A DNA stretch of 64,000 nt from Lepus europaeus (Eukaryota; Chordata; Mammalia; Lagomorpha; Leporidae), in the NCBI RefSeq assembly GCF_033115175.1, contig NC_084850.1, positions 109,475,939 through 109,539,938 on the forward strand. The letters are read 5' to 3'. Made by a program: the position numbers and the translations under genes. Below are positions 50,912 through 62,243 of the stretch, piece after piece. Position 1 is the stretch's first letter; the number at the start of each line of letters is the position of its first letter. Below the pieces are notes generated by a model. The model did not search any database and was not told the DNA's origin. It saw only the letters and a program-made list of their open reading frames with translations.

Positions 50912-51360
50912 TGTGGGCTCAACAGTGAGGCAAACAGGGAGCCTCACCAAGGATCAGGCGGAGGACAAGGCGGGTGAGAGCAGGGGACAGAGACAAGGAG
51001 AGGCAGTGCGTCTGGCAGGGTGGGTGACCCTGTGGCTGGCAGGGGAGGGAGCTGCAGACGGCTGCCTGGCGAGTTGTGAGCGGCCCTGGGGGCACAGCAG
51101 ACTTTGGGAAGTGCTGAGTGAGGAGGAAGGAAGAGCTGCTTTCCACAAGTCTCATGCTTGAAGCGGTGGTCCTCGGACCTCAGCCCCCAGCCAGGCAGCA
51201 TCCACATCACCCGGCAACTGACTGGAAAGGCCCAGTCGCAGGCCCCGCCCCAGCCCTGCGGGGTCAGCCACCGTGGGGATGGGGTCTGCACTTGGTGCTT
51301 AACAAGTCTTCGCAGGGGGTTCCAGGGTACACTTGGGTGTGGGAGCCCTATTGTGTAGCG
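50912..51360. other. Unique non-coding sequence
   Basis: GC-rich. Minus-strand frames of up to 179 codons extend over it without any domain. Confidence 0.4.
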
Positions 51361-51800
51361 TCTTCTAGCTTGTTCCATTGTTGCTGTCGTAAAACACTTG
51401 AGACAGGGAACTGTGTAAAGAAAAAAACGGTTATTTAGCACATAGTTCTGCAGGCCCAAGAGCATGGCACATGGCGCTGGCATTGGCTGCTGGTGAGGAC
51501 CTTATGGATGACAGGGTGACCTGGGTGCTTGTATGGTGTGACATATAGGGAGTCGTGTCACATGGTGAGAGAGAAGCAAGACTACGCGGAGGGGTCATTT
51601 TTTTAAATAACAACCTGCTCTCGTGGCAAGTAATCCACTCCTGTGAGACCAGCATTAGTCCCTTCGTGAGGGTGGTTGCCATCCGATCACCTCCCACAAG
51701 CCCCGCCTCTTATCCCACCACCTTGCGATACTGTTACATGGAGGACCAAGAGTGAATGCGCATTTTGGCAAGGACCAACCACAGCCAAACCTTAGCATAA
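51361..51800 (-). mobile_element. MaLR LTR relic (MLT1/MST type), antisense
   Basis: GTTCCATTGTTGCTGTCGTAAAACAC, ACGGTTATTTAGCACATAGTTCTGCAGGC, CTTCGTGAGGGTGGTTGCCATCCGATCACC, CCCCGCCTCTTATCCCACCACCTTGCG and GAATGCGCATTTTGGCAAGG follow antisense LTR order. Near full length. Confidence 0.82.
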
Positions 51801-52444
51801 AGAAACAGCTGATGTCTATAGGTATCTCCAGAGCAAACATCATGCTATAGGTGTGTGCTGGCTTTCTCTTTGCCCTCCAAGATCCAGTCTCAGCTGTTTT
51901 CTACCATGTTCTGTGTGCCAGAGACCAAGCTCTGTGGAGTGCCTCACTGGGCTGCCTTGCTGCTTGGCTTTTACTTGCATCTGGCTAATGGGACGGCCAG
52001 TCTTCAGTTGCAAGGCGGGAGAAGAGAGTTGCGGGATCTCTTCTTTGCTCCCTCCCTTCTCACCTCCCCAGTATAAGCAGACAATGGCTTTTCTCATTAT
52101 AGCTTCCACTGGAGGCGCCCTCCAAGGTCCTGCCTTTCTCTGAGTTCCCGGATAACACGCTGCGCTCCCCTTGTCCCGAACAGTGGCAGTGGCTTCCAGC
52201 TGTTCCTAGTCTCTGGGTGCCTCAACAGCCCCTTGTGGGTCTTTTTGCCTGGCAGCACCTCTGCATGTTTGCTCTACAGTGAAGTCTGCTTAGTGGGACC
52301 TCCTGGGGTAAGGGCTGCTGCCTGCCTGCACCTTCCTGATACCAGGTGGGACACGAGCAGGTGCCGCGTGCTCATGCGAGTACCAGCTGGCCTTCTGGAG
52401 AGGAGAATTCCCTTGTCTGGGAGCCACAGAGAAAGAGAAGGCCT
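51801..52444. other. Unique non-coding sequence
   Basis: No named repeat. Frames at 51853-52143 and 52233-52448 are unremarkable. Confidence 0.4.
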
Positions 52445-52620
52445 GTAGCTGGCACAGTGCCCACTATCTGCAGGTAGTGTGCTCAGTGCTGTTCTGCACA
52501 GGATTTCATCCACTTTCTCCATTTCCAAGGCTCAAGGTACGACAACTGGGACAGGCAAAGGCGGGCTTTGAATTCCTGTCTGTCTCATTCCCAAGTCTGT
52601 GCATTTCCGCTAACCTAGGG
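52445..52620 (-). mobile_element. MIR, antisense
   Basis: GTGTGCTCAGTGCTGTTCTGCACAGGATTTCATCC, then GGGCTTTGAATTCCTGTCTGTCTCATTCCC and GTGCATTTCCGCTAACC match antisense MIR from its 3' end through its 5' end, with the core degraded. Confidence 0.65.
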
Positions 52621-52819
52621 TGACTGCCTGTAACTCCTACAAGTGCCTGAAATCTTCTCATGTCAAGATGATGCTCAGGATAGATACAAGCCAAAAAGAC
52701 CAGGAATATTCTAGAATGCCACTGGAAAGACACTTCCTCTGACAATTGGCAAAGTGGTTTTCTTGGCATCAGCAGGGTAGGGAGAGAACGGGGAAGGCCC
52801 GTGCACTGAGTTCGTCTTA

Positions 52820-52985
52820 GGATCTAGGTAATATTAGCCACTTTATTGACATCATCCAGGGTCTTCATCAAGGGAATCCAGCGAGGTGCAGATCATGACC
52901 CATTTCACAGTTGAGAAAGTTGAGGTTCAGAAAGGTTAAGTCACATGTCCGAAAGCAACCCTCTCTTCATCCCCATCCATTTTCT
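52820..52985 (-). mobile_element. MIR, antisense
   Basis: GACCCATTTCACAGTTGAGAAAGTTGAGG with TTCAGAAAGGTTAAGTCACATGTCCGAAAGC is a well-preserved antisense MIR core. Confidence 0.8.
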
Positions 52986-53034
52986 CTGCTTTTTCTTCCT
53001 GGAGCTTCCCCACTTCCAGCATATTAAAGCTTTC

Positions 53035-53185
53035 ACTTTGTTGTCAGTTGTCTCTTCCCAGTAGACTGTAACTCCATGAGATAGGAGGTTTTTGTTTATT
53101 TTTTCCCCATAGTTCTATCCCTGTAGGGATATAGGGTAGCTGGCACTTAGTAGGTACTCAGCAAATAGTTATTGGGTGTATCACT
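53035..53185 (+). mobile_element. L2 3' end, sense
   Basis: AGTAGACTGTAACTCCATGAGATAGGAGG, TCTATCCCTGTAGGGATATAGG and CTGGCACTTAGTAGGTACTCAGCAAATAGTTATTGGG are the L2 3' signature in order. Confidence 0.85.
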
Positions 53186-53440
53186 GAAGGAACGTCACAG
53201 AGCTGGTGAATTGTACACATGGGGTCAGAATGCTGGGTGACTGGACTCCTCAGCCAGGTTTTGCACATTGCTACCTGTCCTGCTTTCCCTCCAGTGAACC
53301 GTTAGACATGTGCACTCACTGAGCTGAGTGTCGGCTGTGTCTTGCTCTGTTAGGGTGTTTGTATGCATAACAATGACAAGTGTTTTTTATCTTGTTCTAT
53401 ACCTTAGATTTTCTTTAAAACAAATCCAGGATCTTATTTT
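53186..53440. other. Unique sequence
   Basis: No gene or named repeat. Confidence 0.4.
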
Positions 53441-53454
53441 TGTGGTCAATGAAT

Positions 53455-53800
53455 TTTTTTTAAAGATTTATTTATTTACTTGAAAGTCAGAGTTACACAC
53501 AGAGAGAAGGAGAGGCAGAGAGAGAGAGAGAGAGAGAGAAAGGGTGTCTTCCATCTGCTGGTTCACTCCCCAGTTGGCCACAATGGCCTGAGCTGCACCT
53601 ATCCAAAGCCAGGAGCCAGGAGCTTCTTCCAGGTCTCTCACATGGGTGCAGGGACCCAAGGACTTGGGCCATCTTCTGCTGCTTTCCCAGGCCATAGCAG
53701 AGAGCTGGATTGGAAGTGGAGCAGCTGGGACTCAGACTGGCGCCCATATGGGATGCCGGCACTTCAGGCGGTGGCTTTACCTGCAACACAGTGCCGGCCC
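53455..53800 (-). mobile_element. CSINE, antisense, full length with TSD
   Basis: T tail, AAAGATTTATTTATTTACTTG, a GAGAGA tract, CTTCCATCTGCTGGTTCACTCC, ending CAACACAGTGCCGGCCC. Perfect 14-bp TSD TGTGGTCAATGAAT at 53441-53454 and 53801-53814. Confidence 0.98.
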
Positions 53801-53814
53801 TGTGGTCAATGAAT

Positions 53815-54252
53815 CTTAATCTTGGTATGCTTGTTGTGCTCGTTGGGTAGTGTTCCCATTTGTGTGCCTCTTACAAGGGGCTTGGGGTCTTAAGTCATCA
53901 GGATGAGTGACTTCAGTCATTATGTGTCACCTACTCCCTCCTAAGGAATTCACCATGGTGGCTGGACAACTATATCTAGTAGGGTGGACAAAGGTACAAA
54001 GGTGGTGACAAATGTCCCTTGGATCTCATGGGGTCCTTGCTACCTGCCCCTCGTGTCACATGGCAACTGCTGGCCCTGACATACTGCTTCAGGCACAGCC
54101 CAGAGATGTCCAGATCACTTTCCTTAAATGTCCACAAGGGCGGGGGCTGCATCTGTGCAACAACCCTTGACATACTGTGGGTGCTCTGTCAAGGTAGGTT
54201 GAAAAACAAACAAATGGTATTATTGTGTGAGTACAGCAACCTTAGGCTATAG
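53815..54252. other. Unique sequence
   Basis: No gene or named repeat. Confidence 0.4.
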
Positions 54253-54298
54253 GCTGTATTGTCATCTCTGTTGAACAGATGAGACAAAGGAGGCCTGG
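54253..54298 (-). mobile_element. Possible MIR core, antisense
   Basis: TTGTCATCTCTGTTGAACAGATGAGACAAAGG resembles the antisense MIR core. It is cut on its right by the following CSINE. Confidence 0.45.
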
Positions 54299-54310
54299 TG
54301 CAGTGAATCT

Positions 54311-54657
54311 TTTTTTTTTTTTTTAATCATTTATTTATTTGAAAGTCAGAGGGAGAGGGAAGGGGATGGGGAGGGGGAGGGGGAGAGGGAGAGGGGGACA
54401 ATCTTACATCTGCTGTTTCACTCCCCAAATGCCCACAACAACCAGGGCTGGGCCAGAGCCCAGAACTCCATGTGGATCTCCCATGTGGGTGGCAGGAATC
54501 CCAAGTGCCTGGGGCATCATCTTGTGCCTTCCCAGATGTATTAGCATGATGCTGGGTTGGAAGCAGAGTGGCCAAGCCTCGAACCGGGCCCTCTGATACG
54601 GGATGCCGCTATCCCAAGCAGTAGCCCAATTGGCTGCACCACAACACCTGCCCCAGA
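54311..54657 (-). mobile_element. CSINE, antisense, older, with imperfect TSD
   Basis: T tail, AATCATTTATTTATTTGAAAG, a GGGAGAGG tract, TTACATCTGCTGTTTCACTCC, ending CACCACAACACCTGCCC. TSD CAGTGAATCT (54301-54310) and CAGTGATTCT (54658-54667). Confidence 0.94.
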
Positions 54658-54667
54658 CAGTGATTCT

Positions 54668-56194
54668 GAAAGTGTCTTCTGGACCACCACCAGCACCAGC
54701 ATCATCAGGTGGGAACTTGGGAGAAATACAACCTCCTGTATCTGTATTTGGGGGCATGGCCTAGCAAGCTGCATTTGAACAAGTGCTCTGTGTGACCCTG
54801 AAGCAGGCTAACGTTTGAGGAACACTACAGTGTGACAAGCAGTGTCCTTACAGTGTCCCAGCCCAATGGTGAGCATCACAGTGAGCTTTCCGGGCTGCTT
54901 CTCACCATCACAGCCGCCGACTGCTCTGTCTGTCGGCCCTGCACCCTTCTTCCACTTAAAGAGCCTTCCTCCACCAGCCTCTGTGACATGGGACCCAGGC
55001 CGGGCCCATCCCACGCCACTCTCCTCTGGCCCACCACGATGGCTTGCAGGGGGTCAACATGGGGACAGAAGTAGGGATACCCAGGGCTGAGACAGGGCAA
55101 GTGCAAGACATATCGGGTTGGCGGGAAGCGAGAGATTTTGGTTGGAGGATCTTGATGTTCCTGGTCCTAGATCCATGCCCTTCCCTGCTGCAGAGAAGCT
55201 CATAGACTTTTCCAGCTGGACTCCGGCCAGGAATGAATCATGGTGAATCTGTGACTCCCTGGGAAAACTGACCTTACCGTGGCCAGTGGCCCCTGGCTGC
55301 CTGTGGCACAGGAGTGGCAGGGGTTAGGCTTGTGGGTTCACCCTGGGAGCCGCTGGGAAGAAGCCAGAGCAGAGGGCTAGAGGCTACTTTTCAAGCACCG
55401 CCATCCTCCCCTTGACTTGGAATCCAGCCACGGGGTTGTTTTGCCGCAAGTTGCCCTTGAAAGGTATGCCAGAAAGTTCTGTGGCTCAAAGTTAAACAAG
55501 CTGTGAGCTTGTCACTGCGACTTGCAGCTTCAAATTATTATAGCCTGACCCTCCCGTAGGTGCTGCACTTGAACTTGTATGGCTTTCTCAATGCCACTAG
55601 TATTCTGTGGCGAACGTGGCGCTCTGTACGTTGTTCTGAACGGATGGCCCTTAACTTACCTCAATTCTCGAGGGGTCTGTGCCTTGGCCCCCCCACCCCT
55701 CAGATACCCTACTGCATAGAAGAAATTTCTGGGGTTGCTTTTTCTTTTCTGCGCTAAACAGAACCAAAATAACTTCCTGAGCAAAACCTTGGCTTGGTGT
55801 AAGGCTTGGTGCAGCCTTACTCCCCTTCTACCCCCACTCCAGATCCCAACACGTTCCCTCCCTCCCCCAGAGCAGGGAGAAGGTCCTACATAGCAGGTCT
55901 ACAGACTTACCAGGCTCCCCCCCCCCCCCCGGCCGCATCGCAGTATCCAAACCCCATGCAGCTAATTGTTTAAGCATGTGGCTCCACAGCCAAATGGTCA
56001 CACTTAATTCACGAACTCTGGCTATTTGACTGGGAGTCTAACCTTGACGGTGCTGTGGCTTAATGCCTGCCAAAGACTGGAGGAAAAAAAATGATATTTA
56101 TGGAGGATTTCCTGAAGGTGACATAGTCCATATATCCCACACTCTTAGATTTATCTTCGGATTAAGCCAAAGCTAAGAAGTGAAATGCTAAAGA
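54668..56194. other. Unique non-coding sequence
   Basis: About 1.5 kb. 55540-55720 is a non-repetitive block with TTCAAATTATTATAGCC. A C run lies at about 55916-55930. No exon or named repeat is recognised. Confidence 0.4.
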
Positions 56195-56300
56195 GGGGTG
56201 GGCAAGAGCAGATGGCTTGAGGTCAAGTTCTGGATACAACAATTACTAGCTGTGCTACCTTGGACAAGTACATTCGACTTCCTGGGTTCAATTTTCTTTG
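56195..56300 (+). mobile_element. MIR, sense
   Basis: GGTCAAGTTCTGGATACAACAATTACTAGCTGTGCTACCTTGGACAAGTAC matches the MIR stretch ending CACTTACTAGCTGTGTGACCTTGGGCAAGT. Confidence 0.8.
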
Positions 56301-57480
56301 CCTTTTTTTTTTTTTTTCAATCTAAGCATTTTCCTGTTTTGCAAGCGGAACAGTAGAATGAAGTGGTTTGTGGCTGGAACCTTTGTGAAGAAGAACAAGT
56401 GCTTACCCCCCAAAAGGACAGACTTGCTAGTCTGGGCCGGCGGCACTGCCTCTCGCAAACAGTCAAACCTGGACTACAGGGTTGAGGAAGAGTACAACCA
56501 AAACTGGGGCGCTGAAGGTGGGTGGATTTCCAGTGAGGTCCAATTCGCAAAGTTCCCACAAGGGCAGACAGAATAGGACATGTGCTCTGATTTGTAAAAT
56601 GAGCTTAAAGATGTGATACATTGTGTTACCAAGTGCCAATCCTCCAGCGCTCGCTCACCGCATCCATGTCCTTTGCTTTGTAACTTTGAAAAGCTCCTGC
56701 TGTCCTCCGGGCAGGGCGCTGAGCCATTCTCCTGATTCAGGGCTCAGCCAAGGGCTGTTAGCAGCTGTGTCCCGAGCAGAAGGCTGGAAGTGAACTGTGC
56801 AGTGGGACGTGCTCCTTCGTGCCTCTGCCACTGCTACAGGGACATGCTTCCTGCACCCTGACGTACCCAGATGCGTCAGCAAAGCCAGGCGAGATCAGCA
56901 GAGCTGCCCAGCCCAGCGGAAGTGTGCAGATAATTGAGAAATCAATGCCAACTCTGGTATGCCGCTCAGAGTGGGTGCGGATCCATTCGGCGGCCAAAGC
57001 TCAGCCATACAGCCGTGGCGTTGTTACGCACATGAAAGGAGCCCACATGTGTACACTCCCAACAGTGGCTTGGAACCGCCTATGCTCAGGCAGTCCTGGG
57101 CACGGCACTCACATCTGCTTTGCACGTCTGTGCTTTCTTGTCCTGCAAGCTGGCGCCTGTGCTGTTCTGCCGGCCACGCTGCAGCCTCCCTTGGTGCCGG
57201 GAGGAAGAGCCGGGGGCTGTGAGGAGCTGAGGTAGAACAGACTTCACACCGCCAGGGCTACGCTCTGGACTTGCAATGCTTGGCAACCTCTCTTCCGGGC
57301 CAGGCCCTGCCTCCTGCTTTCTCTGGCTCGGACATTCAGATGAGCACTTTATCCCTAGTGTCCAAAACAGTTGGGGACACACAGTAGGTTCCCAGTGAAC
57401 CCTGGCTGGCTGGCTACAGACTCGCCAGTTTCCGTGGAACCTGGGTCTTGGTTCCTTTTACTTATCAACTCATTAGCCCC
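56301..57480. other. Unique non-coding sequence
   Basis: The frame at 56298-56576 starts in a poly-T-derived Phe run and has no recognised domain. No named repeat from 56580 to 57480. Confidence 0.4.
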
Positions 57481-58010
57481 ATCAGCTACCCCCCTTCCCC
57501 CCCACCCCCACCCCCACTCCGGAAGTAAAGACAAGGCAGCGGTTCTTGTAAGTGGAGTTCAAAGTTGGTTCATGGTGCAAGTTGAGGAATATGGAAGAGA
57601 CAGTCCCATCTGTGATGGCTGACATCCTACCCAGAGCTTCCCCTGCCGCCGGCTTCAAAACGCGGATCCCCTTGTGAGGCACGCCACTTTGATGACCCAG
57701 CCCATCAGCAGGCACGCGTTTCTAGAGTTAGCTAGTTGTGCTCCTACAATCCGCTCGGAGAGCACTCTCTGAGCGCCCACCACCTGGCTGCAGTGGGTGG
57801 CGCGGTAGAGGGGTGCTCCACGGCTGTAGCTGAGCGTGCGCTGGGGTACGAGAAGCACCTTCAGGGAGAAGGCGATGCTGCTGCCGCCGCTGCCGGCCGC
57901 CTACAGAAGTGGCTGCACTTTCTTCTCCTCGGTCTGTGTCCTGCAGTGTGTATTCACGAACCAGGAGGTAGAGGTCTTCTTTCTTTAAACATTTTTAAAA
58001 ACTATCAAGA
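57481..58010. other. Unique sequence with C-rich tract
   Basis: (CCCCAC)-type tract at about 57489-57520. GAGCACTCTCTGAGCGCCCACC near 57757 hints at an antisense L2 end. From about 57980 this runs into the tail of the old CSINE that continues at 58346. Confidence 0.35.
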
Positions 58011-58330
58011 CAGGGGCCGGCATGGTGGCGTAGCAGGGTAAGCGGCTGCCTACTGGGCCGGCATGCCGTATGGGCGCTGGTTCGAGTCCCGGCTGCTCTA
58101 CTTCTGATCCAGTTCCCTGCTAATGTGCCTGAGAAAGCAGCGGAAGATGGCCCATGTGCTTGAACACTTGCACCCGTGGTGGGAGACCCAGAAGAAGCTG
58201 CTGGTTCCTGGCTTCAGCCTGGCCCTGTGATGGCTGTTGCGGCCATTTGGGGAGTGAACCTGCGGATGGAAGACCTCTCTCTCTGTCTCTCCCTCTCTCT
58301 GCAACTCTGCCTCTCACATAAATAATCTTA
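58011..58330 (+). mobile_element. CSINE, sense, with intact-looking Pol III boxes, nested in an older CSINE
   Basis: Starts CAGGGGCCGGCATGGTGGCGTAGCAGGG, has B box GGTTCGAGTCCCGG (58079-58092) and ends CTGCCTCTCACATAAATAATC. TSD-like AAAAACTATCAAGA and AAAAATTATCAAGA flank it. It interrupts the antisense CSINE that resumes at 58346. Confidence 0.95.
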
Positions 58331-58345
58331 AAAAAATTATCAAGA

Positions 58346-58571
58346 GGGACAGAGCTCCCACGTGTTGGCTCACTCTCCAGATGCCCTCGATGGGCACTCA
58401 GTCCAGGTCAACGCCCGTGGGTGGCAGGGACCCAACTACTTGAGCCATCCCTACTGCCTCCCAGGGTCTGCATTAGCAGGAAACTGGAGTCAGGAGTCAA
58501 ACCCAGGCACTCTGATGTGGGACCCTGGCATCTCAACCAGTGTCGTAACTGCTGGGCCACAGGCCTGCCCC
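58346..58571 (-). mobile_element. CSINE, antisense, old, split by the copy at 58011
   Basis: CTCCCACGTGTTGGCTCACTCTCCAGATGCC, CGTGGGTGGCAGGGACCCAAC, ending AACTGCTGGGCCACAGGCCTGCCCC. Its antisense tail (TTTAAACATTTTTAAAAAC) lies at about 57985-58003, on the far side of the inserted copy. Confidence 0.88.
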
Positions 58572-59019
58572 AAGGAGGTCAAGCTTTTCTGCGGGGCTGG
58601 AACCCGAGCTCCTCTGAGGCCTTGCTCTGGCCAGTGGGGGACGTGAGCAAAGGTGCCACGAGCTGAGATGTGCATGGTGCCTGTGCTTGGAGGCTTCCCT
58701 CTTGCTACTCTCGGACTCCAGATGCCAAGGCGCGGCTTGCACTAGTCGGCCGGTGAGGGGTGGGGTGGAGAGACACACGTGGCCCTGTCACCAGCCTTAC
58801 CAACAGCCAGCCAATGTGTGGACATGTACGTGAGGCCACTGAGGACTAGTCTGCCTCAAGCCGAGCCGCTAACTGGCCATGCACACCAAATGCGTGAGCT
58901 GAGGTCTGCTGCACCTGGCTGACCCCATAGGAATGGGGCAGGAGAGGGACGGTTGTGCGACACGAGTAGGTCTCAGAGTGTGAGTAAGCTATGCAGCAGA
59001 GGGTCACCGAGGCAGTAGT
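58572..59019. other. Unique sequence
   Basis: No gene or named repeat. Confidence 0.4.
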
Positions 59020-59195
59020 AACACCTACCATCTCCTGATGGCGGATGATGTGCCGAGCGTGGCACACCCAGGGATTCAATACAAACTCACTAAAAACCGA
59101 TGCTAGTTTTCCATGGGAGGCACGGAGAATTTCAATCGCTTGCTCAGGGCCACAGAGCTAGGCAGTGGAAGACCCCAGCCCCAGCCCCGAGGTCC
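59020..59195 (-). mobile_element. MIR, antisense
   Basis: AACACCTACCATCTCCTGATGGCGG, CATGGGAGGCACGGAGAATTTCAATCGCTTGCTCAGGGCCACAGAGCTAGG correspond to antisense MIR from its 3' end through TTGCCCAAGGTCACACAGCTAG. Confidence 0.7.
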
Positions 59196-59559
59196 CGAGC
59201 CTGCACACGGGGGTGTTTGGAACATGGTACCAGAACCCTTCCTGCAGCGGGGCCCTGGGTCAGTGAGCAGAGGAGGCAGGGGACCCCTCTGCCGGCCTGG
59301 CTGGGGAGGCCCTCAGTACTCACACAGCCCTGTGCAGCGCAGCCGCACCCCGGGGGAAAGACAGGGCCAGCCGCTGCATCGCCTCTCTCGCATGACAAAT
59401 CTGCTCTCCGTCCGGGCTCTGTATAATGAGCTCCTGTCTGGAATTTCACCTGCGCGGTGCCGGGTCCCTGGCTGTTTCGCCAGGCTCCACATCTCTCAGC
59501 CGCCAATCCTCTGTGACAAGCTCCCCACCTCAGCACCCCCCCCACCCCGCCCCCAGCGG
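59196..59559. other. Unique GC-rich sequence
   Basis: CpG-containing, no named repeat. Frames at 59100-59571 are GC-driven. It borders the AT-rich block to the right. Confidence 0.4.
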
Positions 59560-59885
59560 CTGTTACGGTGATTTGTCAATAATAAATTCTGAAGCAAATT
59601 GAAATATTTTGCGACAGCATAAAAACAAATGGGAGAGAACGGTTCCCATCCCGAAATGCTGATTGAATCAAATATTGCAATATCGATTGTGTGATACATT
59701 TTCATATTTAATTCAATGAAAACCATGGGGTTCGAATGCTTTCCATTACCCTACAGAATTTTTCAGTTTGCTGGAGAATTTATTATTGGTGTGCCACCCA
59801 AATCGGATTACTATTGAATCAAAACCCTGCCATGTTATTCAATCAAAGACCGTGATTCTAACCCCAAGAGCCCATCATTACCACT
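59560..59885. promoter_or_regulatory. AT-rich block with three GAATCAA/CAATCAAA motifs
   Basis: Non-repetitive AT-rich DNA with GATTGAATCA (59661-59670), ATTGAATCAA (59813-59822) and ATTCAATCAAA (59837-59847). It also has CAATATCGATTGTGTGATAC and TTTATTATTGGTGTG. The repeated cores resemble TALE or homeodomain sites. A strong enhancer-like candidate, inferred only. Confidence 0.45.
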
Positions 59886-60939
59886 TTTCCCAAAGTGTAT
59901 TTCCCTTTGCCTGTTTCACACAAGAACGGCCAGTGCTCTAGTCTGTCTACATCATCCACCCCGCCCCCACCCCACCTCGCCCTGCAGTTAAAATCTCCCA
60001 CTTGGAAAAGCCTAGCACAGCACAGAACTGCCTCTTCGGTATCAGATGGATATCAATCCAGGCTCTTCTGGGAATTCGTGCTTTCATCTCTGTTTTTGTT
60101 TCGCCACCAGGCCCTGGCGCCACATGCAGAAGCCAACATCAGAGGCCATTAGTCCCCTCTGAGGAGAAATGGGCAGTGGGGCTCCCCAGGAAGCTCTGGT
60201 AGTACCCCCCAGTGCCCCCTTGAGAGCCTGCTGCCGCTGCCGGGCACCCTCCTCAACAGCCGGCACCCTGTTGCCCATGCTTTGTGCTCTGGGAGGACTG
60301 GAAGGGCTTGGCAATTGATGTCCCGCTGGGGGACTCCTTTAACCAATGCCCCACTTGCGGGATACCTCTGGAGGCGTCTCTGGGATGAGGCCCAAGCGCC
60401 CCTTTGTGGGACTTCATTTCACACTGCCCCCTCCTCTTCCTTGTAGCACTTCCTCACTTCTTGTTAGGGACTGGGCTGTGTCCCTTCCCCCTCCCATCAT
60501 GCATATGAGGAAGGCTCTAACCCCTCGTCAAGTCAGAACTTGACCTTGTTTGTAAGTAGGGTCTTGGAAGAGGTATTCTGTGGAAGCACAGACGGCCAGC
60601 CAAGCCCCAGAAGCCGGGCCGGGCTCGGGCACAGAGCACATTCCCCGCACAGCCCTCAGAAGCAACTGACTCTGCTGGCACCTTGACCTTGCCCTTCCAG
60701 CCTGCAGAAGGGCAGGATGATGCATTTGTGTCGCTTGAGCCTCCTAGTGTGTTCGAGCGGCCTTAGCAGATGATGTGGTCCGAAGCGCAGAGGTGACGTT
60801 CCGTGTCCTCTTCACGACTCTGATGGGAAGACCTGCCCTTCCAGAAAAGCCCTCGGCAGACCAGCGCGTGGGACGCCTCCTCACACACATCTTTCTTTGC
60901 CCCTCGCAGCTGTGGCCCTGGCGGCTTCACCAAAGTGGA
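59886..60939. other. Unique non-coding sequence
   Basis: About 1 kb, no named repeat or exon. The minus-strand and plus-strand frames are all under 90 codons. Confidence 0.4.
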
Positions 60940-61080
60940 ATTGAGTGTCCCTGAAAAATATAGCGTAGCATCCTTTCCCTGCCGCGAGACACTAAACCAA
61001 TAAATTATAAATCAGCCAGCAGCCCCGTGACATGAGGATGTAATGAGAAATGCAAAATAAGACGAGACATGGGGAGGAGG
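60940..61080. promoter_or_regulatory. Candidate conserved non-coding element
   Basis: AATATAGCGTAGCATCC, CACTAAACCAATAAATTATAAATCAGCC and GAGGATGTAATGAGAAATGC form a compact non-repetitive AT-rich cluster between GC-rich flanks. The CCAAT and TTATAAAT parts could also suit a weak promoter. Confidence 0.35.
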
Positions 61081-61176
61081 ACACGCCCCTCCCCCTGCCC
61101 CAGCTCAGCTCCCTGTGGGCTCAGGAAAAAAAAACTGCTTTCCTTTTTCTAGGTGTCTGTGTTGTTACATGGGCGC

Positions 61177-61209
61177 AACACACACACACACACACGCACA
61201 CACACACAG
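61177..61209. repeat. (CA)n microsatellite
   Basis: About 16 CA units with one CG interruption. Confidence 0.97.
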
Positions 61210-62070
61210 TGGCACTGCTAATGATCCACCAGAGGCTACGATGAGGAATCTGGGAACAACACCAGGATAATAGAATTATTTGGTTCCCGGGGCTTATAAA
61301 GCTCCCGGCCTAAAGGGCCAAATCGGTCTCCCAGGCCAATTTCCCTTGGCAAGTGGTCATCCCAGCTCTGCCCGCTCCTGTGCTGTGGCTGGCGGCCAGG
61401 AGATTGCTCACCTTGATCAGCCCCTGGCGCCAGGGCGGCCCTGCTGGTCCCTCCAGCACACCTTCCCGAATGCCCTGTGCAAGGGGCAACTGCCCCCCTG
61501 CCTGTCCTGGGGGGGGGGGGGTGGCGGGCAGGCGGAACCCAGCTGCTGGCCTCTCTGTGTTTGTTTATTTATTCATTGCCTCGCCTTCATTTATGCAGCT
61601 CTTCAGTGACTGATAGAGGGGGTCTGGGAATGAATATTTTCAAGGCCTCTGGGGAGCAAAGTGATGCCACCACACATGCAGGAGCTGTCTGTCTTCCAGT
61701 GCCACCACCCTTGCCTGGTGGCCAGCTTCCCAGTCACCCCGGTGCTGACACCGCTGGTGAGCACGCCCTGCCCTTTTGTGCCCTACATCCTGGCCCGTCA
61801 CTCAGTCGGAACGCTGGCATCCTACGAATACAGCCACTTGCCTGCAGCACACCAGGCCCCAAAGCCCTGAAAATGGAGGTTTGGCCCAGACTCTCTCTTG
61901 ATGGCAACCTTGGCTTGATGCGCTGAGAAGCTATTGAAGGCTCGATGGAAGCCCGGATGCTGCCGAGATGTTCACGCGTTTCATTGTGAGGTGCTGCCCC
62001 AGCCACTGCTGGGGTGTCACATGTTGTGTAGTCAATGTGCCCATGCCCGTCCCAAAGCCTGCAAAACTCA
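61210..62070. other. Unique non-coding sequence
   Basis: GC-rich; a G run lies at about 61510-61520. Frames at 61280-61926 have low-complexity translations. No gene. Confidence 0.4.
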
Positions 62071-62223
62071 GTCGAGGACAGGGCTGGGCTGGCAGAGTAG
62101 CAGGGCGAGGACAAGAAGGGGAAGAGGATGGCATTGCGACGGCAGCTCCTCCCTTCCCGTGTTCCTCCTGCAGCTGCTCAGGGAACAGGCAATGCCACGT
62201 GACCAGGGGTTGGGACCTCCTGG
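62071..62223. repeat. Unclassified dispersed repeat, copy 2
   Basis: Blocks A (62071-62124), B (62123-62160), D (62159-62178) and C (62188-62223) match copy 1 at 50455-50772, but in the order A-B-D-C. B is in opposite orientation relative to copy 1. A (TG)n tract follows at 62244. Confidence 0.7.
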
Positions 62224-62243
62224 TGTCACATGCTGATCACAAC

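Noticed and set aside
56298-56576. 92-codon frame as a small protein gene
   Set aside because: Its N-terminus is translated poly-T, it starts at the end of a MIR, and the rest shows no recognisable domain.
58024-58092. tRNA gene at a consensus B box
   Set aside because: The A- and B-box-like sequences belong to the tRNA-derived head of a CSINE. No cloverleaf with a full acceptor stem is present.
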